64,000 nt of DNA from positions 22,701,367-22,765,366 of the forward strand of contig CM055882.1 of NCBI GenBank assembly GCA_029582165.1. The letters run 5' to 3'. The notes under the pieces were generated by a model, which saw only the letters and a program-made list of their open reading frames with translations, searched no databases and had not been told where the DNA came from. The stretch is from Portulaca oleracea (Eukaryota; Streptophyta; Magnoliopsida; Caryophyllales; Portulacaceae). This document shows, piece after piece, positions 54,444-63,358 of the stretch. Both the position numbers and the translations under genes were made by a program. Positions within the stretch are counted from its first letter, which is position 1. Each line of letters begins with the position of its first letter.

Positions 54444-55489
54444 CTAGTCCATAAAAGTCTCGTCATTGCCATCACCGATCAGATGATCGATCTTTCCTTC
54501 AGGGTGAGAAAAGAAATCAGAAACATCTAAGTGTGACGCATCAATTGATCCGTCTTCTTGCATAAAATTTGTCTCTATCTGTTTTCCTTTGCTCTTCAAT
54601 GATGCTGATAGACATCCACAAGATGTTTCGGCGTACGACAGGTACGCGATCAATGCCCATTTCCTCCACAGCGATAACATGGGCTTTCCTCAATATTTTT
54701 GGCTTGATAATTTTTGGTGTCCCACTTCTGATGGGAAGATGATCTTTTGAAGAAGTTGCCACGACCATGACCACGACCACGACTAGGGCCGCGACCTGGA
54801 CCACGACCACGACCACGTCTACCTCCATGACCCCGACCACTGGCGTGATCTCTATTACCCCTTTGGTTATTGGGGTCATATGTTGCCACATTCACTTCAG
54901 GGAATGGGGCAGAGCCAGTAGGGTGACTTTCATGATTTTTTATCAAAAACTCATTATTCTGCTCAGCTACCAACAAACAAGACATTAGTTGCGAATATTT
55001 GTCGAAGCTCTTTTCACAATATTGTTGTTGTAAAATCACATTATTTGCATGAAAAGTGGAAAACGTTTTCTCCAATAGACCTTCGTCTGTGATTGGTTCA
55101 CCACACAATTTCAGCTGTGAGGTAATTCGAAAAAGTGTCGAATTATATTTAGCTACAGATTTGTAATCTTGAAATCTGAGATGCATCCAGTCATGTCGAG
55201 CTTTTGGAAGAATGACCGTCTTCTGGTGGTCATATCTTTCTTTCAGACTGTTCCATAGCTCAAATGAATATTCAATCGTGAGATACTCTGTTTTAAGACA
55301 ATTATGGAGGTGATGGCGTAAAAAGATCATAGCTTTAGCCTTGTCTTGAGCGGAGGCTTTGTTGTCCTTTATTATGGTTTCTCCCAAACCCTTGGCAGCC
55401 AAATGAATCTTAGCATCAAGTACCCATTATAAATTATTTTTACCAGATATATCTAGGGCAATGAACTCTAGGTTGGCCAGGTTCGACAT
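54444..55489 (-). pseudogene. gag: Copia gag with CCHC zinc knuckle
   Basis: It starts at MSNLANLEFIALDISGKNN. A TAA at about 55426 is followed in the same frame by WVLDAKIHLAAKGLGET. The body is a UBN2-type copia gag (AKAMIFLRHHLHNCLKTEYL, LWNSLKERYDHQKTVILPKA, HDWMHLRFQDYKSVAKYN). An Arg/Gly-rich RGRGRGPGRG region binds RNA, then CYRCGGNGH begins the zinc knuckle. After the knuckle the frame slips, and the C-terminal acidic SHPEGKIDHLIGDG is read in another frame to the stop at 54444. Lesions: one nonsense codon and one frameshift. It lies between the leader and the Tat insertion. Confidence 0.85.
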
Positions 55490-55644
55490 GTTACTATAAC
55501 AAACATACAAATTATATGTTAGGAACAAATCATAAAAATCATAATCATGGAAAAAAAATAAAAAAAAATCAAAGATTATCAACATTTGTGCATAAAGCGT
55601 GGAAACAAGAATTGAAGACATAAGAAGATAGTATATACCAATAT

Positions 55645-55916
55645 TAAATATTAGTATTGAGGTGAACTTCGGGTTCACCAATAATATTTACGGTAGAGTG
55701 AACTTCTAGTTCACTGACGATATGTAAAAAGACATATTCAATATATATCATATATGGTGAACTTCTGGTCACCAATAAAATTATTTAAAATTCCCATTAT
55801 TCGGATGAACTTCTGGTTCACCAGTGATATTAGTAGTAAGGTTGAGGTGAACTTCTGGTTCACTGATAATATTAGTGATCGAGTGAACTTCTGGTTCACT
55901 GATGAGACTAAATGGA

Positions 55917-55963
<47 letters not shown>

Positions 55964-56115
55964 GAAGAAGAAGAAGAAGAAGAAGAATTAGTGAACTTCT
56001 GGTCATTGACAAAATTAAATAAATTCTTAACATTAAAGTAACCTTCGTATTGTCTAATAAAATGAGACCAAATTCTGACTATTGGGATAAACTTCTGGTT
56101 ATCCAATAAAAAGAT
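55645..56115 (-). repeat. Eight leader hairpins with conserved TTCTG loop
   Basis: GTGAAC-TTCTG-GTTCAC or variants occur at about 55661, 55698, 55755, 55803, 55849, 55881, 55991 and 56093, in the untranslated leader between the 5' LTR and gag. Stems differ in length and sequence while staying mostly paired (see findings). A (TAA)n/(GAA)n microsatellite interrupts the series at 55918-55985. Confidence 0.85.
55918..55985. repeat. (ATA)n(AAG)n microsatellite
   Basis: About 15 ATA units followed by about 7 AAG units, inside the copia leader. Confidence 0.9.
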
Positions 56116-56683
56116 AGAAACCTTAATTACAATAATAATATACAAATAACAGTATAAGTTAATATATATCAATCTTTTTAAGAAAGAATAAAATAAATTA
56201 AAAAACCCTATGAAAATGATGAACTCCAAAAGATAAGAAGTTGAAGGTATCAAATTGGAGGAATCAATGGGCCGACAATCAAAGAATTTGAATTGAAAAA
56301 AAAAATAATGTGTAATACAGCAACACAAATAAGAACTTGAAGGTATTAAAAATCCTATGGCGGTGAGAGATATTAATCTCATCCCAAAATATCAATGAAT
56401 TGACGGTGATGAGGTGAGAGATGAATCTTGATGGTGAGAGATATTAATCTCATCCCATCCCAACTCAAAAAAAAATGTCGTCAATTGTTTATCAAATTAA
56501 GATAAGAAATAGTGGAAGTATCAATCTCAAACAAACAAACAAAAAAAAATCTCTCAAATTATATAGCCGAATTGCATGGGCCAAACCTTCAAACTCAAAA
56601 ACCCCAGTGCATGAATTTAATTTGAAATGAAAAGTTTGTAATCCATACCGTAGATTTGAAATACGAGCTTGGTGCTGATAGCG

Positions 56684-56863
56684 TGTTATGAATATTAGAG
56701 AAAGTAGAGAGAGAATAGTGATAGAGGAATTGAGAGAAAGAAAGGAATGAAAATTTCATTGTCATAGAAGAAGTATTTGTAATACAAGGATTCTTCATCA
56801 CTAAGAAAACTTCATCACTAAGAAAATTAAGAGTATGAACATTCACACTATTATTCCATAACA
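56684..56863 (-). repeat. 5' LTR of the copia element (180 bp)
   Basis: The minus strand begins TGTTATGGAATAATAG and ends ATATTCATAACA. The degenerate primer site GCTATCAGCACCAAGC follows at about 56682-56667. It is flanked by GTCCT. Confidence 0.9.
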
Positions 56864-56868
56864 GTCCT

Positions 56869-57169
56869 TGATTTTTAGGGTTGAGGTATTACATGAGAAA
56901 GAGTCCAACTATAACAATGTAAAACCCTAATTTCAGGGTTTAGCAACCACCCAAATCCCCAAAACACCAAACATTGATCAAATCAAATTAAAGAAGACGA
57001 GGCGATTTCAAAAAAAAAATAAAATTAAAGATGGGAAAATAACAACCTGAATGACGGCGGCGCAGAGGCAAGAATGAGAGACAAAGACGTTGTTAGAAAA
57101 TGAGACATATTTGTTTTGCCGCCTTATAAATAAAAACCTAACAAGCTGCATTTTTGTTTATTAATGCTC
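56869..57169 (-). other. Upstream flank of the Utp12 gene with a possible alternative first exon
   Basis: Before the copia insertion this was joined to 45814. On the minus strand TTTATAAGG (about 57127) is followed by ATGTCTCATTTTC and a short GC-rich exon-like stretch ending CATTCAG with donor GTTGTTATTT (about 57048). This may be an upstream first exon of the Utp12 gene, which would place the whole copia element in an intron, or the start of an unrelated gene. Confidence 0.35.
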
Positions 57170-57740
57170 GTAAATAATGCCCGGCACCGGCAAATCGAAC
57201 TGGAAACTGGATAAAAAAAAAACCGGGAACGGGCAACACCGAACCGGTTTAAAAATTCGTTGCACTGCACCGGAAAAACCAAATACTAAACGGGGCGGTT
57301 CCGGTTTGGGATATTCACACCGACGGGGAACCGGCACCGCACCGTTAATATAATTAAATACATGTATATATAAATTTTGGTTAAAAAAAATTCTTCCCAA
57401 AAATTAATACAAAAATAATATAAATTAACTAGTTAAAAAAAAGAACATTAGGTGTTAATGTGTTATTGGGTTGGGCTTATGGGCTAGTAAATTTGGTTTT
57501 CACTTTTTTTTTATTAAATAAAGATTTTTTTTTATTAAATAGAGATTTTTTTATGTTTGATAGGAATTTATGTGGTTCCGGTTCACCGGTGAAACCGCAC
57601 CGTTAAAGCCGGTGCACCGGTTTTTAAAAACCAGGTGATTCGGTTCCGGTTCCGGTTTATAATTTTCGCGCACCGTTTCATCCGGTGCACCGCTTAGGCG
57701 CACCGAAACCGCACCGCACCGCACCGTTTCCACCCCTAGA
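57170..57740. mobile_element. GC-rich ACCGGTTC/GCACCG repeat region, hAT-like
   Basis: Two clusters (57180-57345 and 57575-57735) are full of CCGGTTC, GCACCG and GGTGCACCGG words in both orientations, around an AT-rich centre. The right edge ends TTTCCACCCCTAG, close to the CAGGGGTGG termini of plant hAT elements. A left terminus and duplication were not identified. Frames inside are repeat artefacts. Confidence 0.4.
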
Positions 57741-57758
57741 AATGAGTATAATTTTATA

Positions 57759-57969
57759 CTCCATCCATCCCAAATTAATTGACATTTTGACTAAATTTTG
57801 ACCGTTAATTATTAAAAAATTATAATGAATTATAATATAAAATTATCTCCATTGTAAATTTCAATAAAGTATCTTTCTAATGACGGTAATTTTATATTGT
57901 AATTCAGTGTGATTTGTGAGTAATTAACAGTCAAAATTTTGTCAAAGTGTCAATTAATTTGGGACAGAG
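57759..57969. mobile_element. Stowaway-like MITE, copy 1
   Basis: It begins CTCCATCCATCCCAAATTAATTGACA and ends with the complement TGTCAATTAATTTGGGACAGAG. It is preceded by TA. Length about 210 bp and high AT. It is the same family as 59363-59576 but in more diverged form. Confidence 0.8.
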
Positions 57970-57978
57970 TTTATAAAT
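57970..57978. repeat. 9-bp target-site duplication of the Pack-MULE, left copy
   Basis: TTTATAAAT here matches TTTGTAAAT at 59296-59304 at 8 of 9 positions. Nine-bp duplications are characteristic of Mutator-like elements. Confidence 0.8.
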
Positions 57979-58491
57979 GGGAAATTGGAATATAATAAAC
58001 CAACCTTTGGGGTGCTTTGATTTAACGAACCAACCGTGAACTTTAATATTAGACGAACTGACTTTAACACTTTATTTTTTCTAACGAACCGCCACCGAGT
58101 TCAACTCATCGGAAGTATGACGTGGCGGTGGCAGTAGCTATGTGACGGTGTTTAAGCAAAAAAAAAATTTTAAAAAAATAGACCTTATTTTTATCTGAGT
58201 TGGATTAAGATAATCAACCATTTTCATTTTTCTTAAATCCACCCCAGCACCCTACCCACTCTCTTTCTCTCTCTCCCACTCTTTCCACTCTCTAGCCACA
58301 AAAACTTCATTAAAATACTCTCAAAACACATAAACATTCAAACTCTTTCTTCATCAATCATCCCACCTTCATTTGCCCACTCATTTCCGTTTTTCAATCT
58401 CCAATATATTCTTCATATAAAACCTCACTTACCCAGAACAATTCCCAACTCAATCTCACCATTATGAATCAATCCCAATCCACACCCAACA

Positions 58492-58790
58492 ATGTCAAAT
58501 TTCCCTCTGAAACCTTTCCTCACACTCCTACCTCCCCTGATCATCCTCCTCCTCAAAAAAACCCGACCCACAAAACCAAAACCAAACCTAATCAAACCAC
58601 CCTCCATGGAATCCGGCCCGATTCCGCTCCTACCCGGAACGACCGGGGGCTCTCTGGGTCAGCACCTGGCACGGCGGCTGGTGCAGATCGGCGCGACGGA
58701 CGTGTTGTCCGTGCCCGGCGAACCTGACGCTGCTGGACCACCTGATAGTCGAGCCCGGAAATCCACGTCAGAGCAAAGAACTCCCTGCCA
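58492..58790 (+). pseudogene. Captured fragment of pyruvate decarboxylase, first exon
   Basis: The reading GSLGQHLARRLVQIGATDVL then SVPG matches the N-terminal thiamine-diphosphate-binding region of plant pyruvate decarboxylase. The expected continuation (Asp-Phe then NLTLLDHLI) is present one frame over as NLTLLDHLIVEP, about five bases having been lost at GGCGA/ACCTG (58719-58724), which throws the frame. The upstream Pro/Lys-rich part (58492-58600) is not family-typical and may be leader. The enzyme converts pyruvate to acetaldehyde in the cytosol; this 5' piece cannot. It continues about 190 bp as an unidentified frame (to 58914). Confidence 0.75.
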
Positions 58791-58919
58791 TGAACATGGA
58801 GTTTCGTCGAGAAAATCCCAGGTGTCCAAAACATGGAGAGGGTCACTTAAAATGGAGTATTTGAATGAGAGAAGAAGAACTCCATCTATACTGAGACCTA
58901 AACATGGAGATTGATAGAA

Positions 58920-59015
58920 ATGGGTAGGGGCTAGGGGGTGAGAGAGAGAGAGAGGGGTTGGGAAGGGTAGGGTCGGGCTGGAGTGGGGGGGGGGGGGGAG
59001 AGAGAGAGAGAGTGG
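58920..59015. repeat. GA and poly-G simple repeats inside the Pack-MULE
   Basis: Two (GA)n runs and a G run of 13 or more near 58986, at the inner edge of the right inverted repeat. Confidence 0.8.
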
Positions 59016-59300
59016 GTGGGGTGCTGAGGTGGATTTAAAAAAAATGAAAATTGTCGATGATTTTAATCAAACTCAGATAAAAATAAGGCTCATTGTTATT
59101 TTCTTTTTGTTTTTGCTTAAACACCGCCACATAAGCTACCGCCACTGCCATGTTACACTTTCGACGAGTTGGACTCGGTGGTGGTTTGTTAGAAAAATTA
59201 AAGTGTTAAAATCAGTTCGTCTAATATTAAAGTTCAAAGTTGGTTTGTTAAATCAAAGCACTCCCAAAGGTTGGTTTATTAGATTCCAATTTCCCTTTGT

Positions 59301-60235
59301 AAATTTGGTGTAATAATATACATTAAATTTATTACATTAAGTAAATATTGCCTTAAATTATACTCCCTCCGTCCTAATTAATTGACACTTTGACAAAATT
59401 TTGACTGTTAATTACTCACAAATCACAATGAGTTACAATATGAAATTGCCGTCATTAGAAAGATATTTTCCTATAAATTACAATGGAGATAATTTTATAT
59501 TGTAACTTATTATAATTTGTGAATAATTAACGGTCAAAATTTAGTCAAAGTGTCATTTAATTTGGGATGGAGGGAGTAATAAATATGAAAAATAACAAAC
59601 AATAATACAATATTATGTAATTTATATACAGTATCGTATTTATTTTCAAATACAATGTACAACAAATTAGTTTTCGTACGAACATAAAATCTTTTAAAGA
59701 TTATCGTATGTTAAGAATTTTAACATTTTTATTGTACAAATATTATAATTATATCAAAATATATTTACATAAAACTAAAAGAATTATTTTTTTGTCAAAG
59801 AACATCTCAACTGGACTTACCTTAATTTGAAATACACCCGATCGTATTCACCTAAACCAGAAATACACTTGTGTCATGTTTTTAGAGTTAAATTTACCTG
59901 AAACCGAAACACAACCGACTCATATTTACCATAAAAAGAAATTTTACTATCAAAGAACATCTGACCCGTATTTATCTGAATTTGAAATATACCCGAGTTA
60001 TGTTTTTAGTGTGAAATTTACCTGAAATCAAATTGTACCGAACTCGTGTTTACCCTTTCTTTTAATACATTAAAAAATAAAAGAGTAAATTCGTGTGTGA
60101 TTAATTTTTATATCAAAGGGCGAAATAGTAAATTCATGTGTGAAAACAAGCAAGTAGAGCAGGCAGCAAACGAAAAACACACATATTACATTCTTTTTTT
60201 TTTTTTATAGTATTAGTAAAGAATGCCCGTGCAAG
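59301..60235. repeat. AT-rich direct duplication, copy 1 (with MITE inserted)
   Basis: It matches 60270-60955 at high identity from TTTGGTGTAATAAT through CATTAAATTTATTACATTAAG, ATGTACAACAA and the CATGTTTTTAGAGT/ACCTGAAA internal repeats to AACACAC. The Stowaway MITE 59363-59576 lies inside this copy only. The internal units (about 140 bp) recur two to three times. No coding potential was found. A GCCCGTGCAAGGCACATG word at about 60225 is a common plant repeat motif. Confidence 0.75.
59363..59576. mobile_element. Stowaway MITE, copy 2
   Basis: It begins CTCCCTCCGTCCTAATTAATTG and ends with its complement TTTGGGATGGAGGGAG, flanked by TA on both sides. 214 bp long. The terminal sequence CTCCCTCCGT is the Stowaway (Tc1/mariner) signature. 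The corresponding empty site is in copy 2 of the surrounding duplication. Confidence 0.9.
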
Positions 60236-60269
60236 GCACATGTTAAAAATTATAGTTTTACAATATAAG

Positions 60270-60976
60270 TTTGGTGTAATAATGTACATTAAATTTATTA
60301 CATTAAGTACATATTGCCTTAAATTATATATTATATATGAAAAATAACAAATAATAATACAATATAATGTAATTTATATATAGTATCATATTTATTTTTC
60401 AAATACAATGTACAACAATTTAGTTTCCATATGAACATAAAATCCTTTAAAGATTATCATATGTTAAGAATTTTAACATTTTTATTGTACAAATATTATA
60501 ATTGTATCAAAATATATTTACATAAAACTAAAAGAAATTTTTATTCTCAAAGAACATCTGACCCGTACTCACCTAAACCCGAAATACATTCGTGTCATGT
60601 TTTTAGAGTGAAACTTACCTGAAACCAAAATACACTCGACTCATATTTACCCAAAAAAGAAATTTTCACTATAAAATAATATCCGACTCATATTTACCTG
60701 AATTTGAAATATACCCAAGTCATGTTTTTAGAGTGGAATTTACCTGAAATTGAAATATACCGAGCTCGTGTTTAACCTCTCTTTTAATATATCTAAGGGT
60801 AAAAGAGTAAATTCATGTATGATTAATTATTATATCAAAGAGCGAAATAGTAAATTCGTGTTTGAACACAAGCAAACAGAGCAAGCAACACACGAAACAA
60901 CACACCTATTATCTTCTTTTCTTCTTTAGTATATCTATTTCTATCTATTACCTAAAAGAAAAAAGGGAGTTGCATT
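60270..60976. repeat. AT-rich direct duplication, copy 2
   Basis: Partner of 59301-60235 without the MITE. It holds frames such as 60431-60622 that are not convincing genes. Confidence 0.75.
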
Positions 60977-61392
60977 TGTTGAGGTGCCTGCCTGCTATTT
61001 GCTGTGTGCCTGATTATGTAATATGTATTTCATGGCCCTAATCAATGTTATTACCTTAATCCTTTGTGGGGGTGTTTACTCAAATCTCTTTGTGTTGTGG
61101 TTAGTGATTGAATTCTATAACTTTTGGTGAGATTTCTTGGTGATTGAAGGATCTTTTGTCAGTGGAAATTTCTAATTCAAGGTTCTTGAAATACCTAGCT
61201 CAACTTTGGTAAGTTTTATACTCTTTGGAATTGTTCATATGCATTTCTTTCTTGTTCTTCATTATATCCAAACCCCTAAAAAGCTCGTTGATCTTATGAG
61301 CTCTATGAGTAGATTTCCATGATTCATTTTATTATTTGTCAATCCTTGGGCAAATCATCACATATAGGGCCTACCTAGGCCCTCATGGATCA
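60977..61392 (+). repeat. Possible LTR followed by a Met-type primer site
   Basis: TGGTATCAAAGCTAGG at 61395-61410 resembles the initiator-Met primer site (TGGTATCAGAGC) of copia and chromovirus elements, and the preceding sequence ends GGATCA, as an LTR might. The left limit (TGTTGAGGTG at 60977) is a guess and the partner LTR would lie outside the window. Confidence 0.35.
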
Positions 61393-61410
61393 TTTGGTAT
61401 CAAAGCTAGG

Positions 61411-61901
61411 CATAGAACTCATAGTTTTGGTTGAAGTTTTTCCAGTTTTGTTTTTGTAATTGTTTGGTGCTTTAGGCTATTGTTCTCGATATATTTGGGT
61501 GCAAAATTAATGCTTGTTGGTTGTTCTTGGTACCTTGATGAGTTAGGAGTATGGATTATGATGTTTACCTCATGGGTTCAAGTAATTGTTGATTTTTGGA
61601 TTGATTTGAGCAAGTGTGTGCTGAATTTTTTTTTCCCTATAACTTTTGTGCTGTGTTTTGAAATTTTAATGATTTTAAAATATTTTTGCTTCAGTAATGA
61701 TATAGATTTTGTGCTTAAGTGATCTCAACACATGCCTTGATGTGTTATGAAGTTGTAAGAGTTGGATTGGAATCATTTGGAGTTGATTTGAACTCACGGT
61801 GAAATTTTGACTGGTGGATATCTTAATTTTGCCCTACTTTGAGTATTTGGTATTTTTCGAGTGATTTTGGTGTCCTTTGGAGTTGTTTGAGTGTTGTGAA
61901 G
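61411..61901 (+). other. Internal or flanking sequence of the unidentified element
   Basis: AT-rich and T-rich, with no recognisable domain. The frame 61480-61722 is hydrophobic and unlike gag. It was joined to 63354 before the solo-LTR insertion. Confidence 0.35.
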
Positions 61902-63353
61902 TGATCAGTGTATTTTATATATACATGATCTTAGATTATTTAGAGTTAATTTGAATGATTATTGATATGAATGTATTATTTTATATCGAATTCTCTATTT
62001 TATGCTTGGTTGGAGTTTTGTATGATTTTATAGGAAATTGGGCTAGTATTGATCAAATCAAGCTCAAATCAAGCCAAAGGAGTCTAAGTGGATCACAATT
62101 GGAGAAGAAATCCACCCCAAGGCCCAAGTTAAGGCCCAAAGTTTCAAAAGGAAGTGGTCATACTTCAACACGGATGTTATTTTGACCAACACGACCTGTG
62201 CCAGGGTCCAGAGAGCATAAAAAAAATGGAAGAAACCTACACCATGACCCGTGTCAAGACACCACGGACCGTGGTGGTGTCAGCACGAACCTTTGTAAAG
62301 TAGCACGGTTCGTGCTGGGACTGTTAATGCAAACATGTCGTTTCATATGCTCTTAATGGCTATATAATTGTGTATTCGACTGTTTTTGCTGGACCATTCA
62401 GTCCCATTCATCATCATCTTCATCTCTACATTCATCCATCCCTTCATCCACAATTCCATCCAAGTTCATCCTTAGTTGAAGATTGAGAGTTTATTGGAGT
62501 TTGAAGATCGATTCTCAAGAAATCCATTGAAGTGGAGGAGCAAAAGTCCCAACCGATTACCATTCAAGTGAGGAACGATTTCCATCTCGGTTTACTTCTC
62601 TTTCTCTTAGATTTCATGCTTTCTAGAGTAGATTTTGTTATGGTTTGTGTTTCAAACATGAGTAGTGAGTAGTTTCCTTTTAGTTTGGGGGATAAACCCT
62701 TATTAGTTTCTCTTATGATTGAGTATTATTGGATTGAACAAGTTTGTTAATCTAGTTGGAATGCATATTAGTTATCATTTGATTATGTATGTCATTGCTT
62801 TTGTTTGCGCACCATTAGCATAGATTTAGATTGTTGAATGAAGTACCGAACGGAGAAACTCGATAATCGGAACCCTTAGGATTAAACTGATTATGAAGTG
62901 AACTAGACATAGAGGACTTTGTAATTAGGGATCATTGGGTAATTTGATCTTTAACTTAGATAAAATTGACACAATAAGAATCCAAGAGATCGATTTTACT
63001 AAGCAATCTGTTTCATTGCCAAAAGCTTGCTACAGAAGAATTTATGCGATTATCGACCATAAAATATACCAAATTAGTGTCTTACATGTTCAATCCACTT
63101 GTTTGATTCATAGAGTGACTTAGGTTTTATCCTCTGAACGTCTTTTTTCTATTGATTTCATCTTGTGATTTGTGTTAATATTGGTTAGATTTGCTCTTTG
63201 ATAGTGATAGAAATAGCTATAGATTGATCCTTCTTGAAACCCGATCGATTTAGCAATCACGTAGAAGGCTAGTTTGGTGCGTAGTTAGCAAAGTCCCTGT
63301 GGGATTGACCTTGATACTTGCTACACGAGCATCCATACACTTGCGTCGTATCA
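61902..63353 (+). repeat. Solo LTR of an Athila-type element (1,452 bp)
   Basis: It begins TGATCAGTG and ends CGTATCA, with the 5-bp duplication TGAAG on both sides (61897-61901 and 63354-63358), so it is a complete solo LTR formed by LTR-LTR recombination. It is a diverged relative of the LTRs at 8511 and 16411 in opposite orientation, sharing GAAGTGGAGGAGCAAAAGTCC, AAACCCTTATTAGTTTCTCTTATG and AAGTCCCTGTGGGA. It carries ACCACGGACCGTGGT and GCACG-GTT-CGTGC palindromes at 62180-62320. Confidence 0.88.
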
Positions 63354-63358
63354 TGAAG

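Larger units (their letters stand above)
45820..56863 (-). mobile_element. Ty1/copia retrotransposon, internally replaced
   Basis: Short LTRs (45820-45997 and 56684-56863) and the direct repeat GTCCT (45815-45819 and 56864-56868) define the element on the minus strand. Order from the 5' LTR: a degenerate initiator-Met-type primer site (GCTATCAGCACCAAGC), a 1.2-kb leader with hairpins, gag (55489-54444), then foreign Tat sequence (about 47510-54255), then the C-terminal half of RT and RNase H (47500-46185), then the 3' LTR. Protease, integrase and most of RT were lost together with the Tat insertion. It sits just upstream of the Utp12 gene. Confidence 0.9.
57979..59295. mobile_element. Pack-MULE: Mutator-like element carrying host-gene fragments
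   Basis: Long terminal inverted repeats of about 290 bp (57979-58275 and 58990-59295) begin GGGAAATTGG and include AACCAACCTTTGG, the GCCACCGAGTTCAACTC block and CTTAAACACCG. They are flanked by a 9-bp duplication, so this is a Mutator-like element. The 700-bp interior has no transposase. It instead holds a CT-rich leader and a coding fragment of pyruvate decarboxylase, plus unidentified sequence and G/GA runs. It is a typical Pack-MULE and would need an autonomous MULE to move. Confidence 0.9.

Noticed and set aside
55738..56382. 214-codon minus-strand frame
   Set aside because: It reads through the leader hairpins and the ATA/AAG microsatellite; hydrophobic and Tyr runs are artefacts.
57161..57733. 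Frames in the GC-rich ACCGGTTC region
   Set aside because: Repeat-derived, no codon structure.
61480..62185. Frames around the solo LTR
   Set aside because: No gag or pol motifs; one crosses the LTR boundary and its target duplication.
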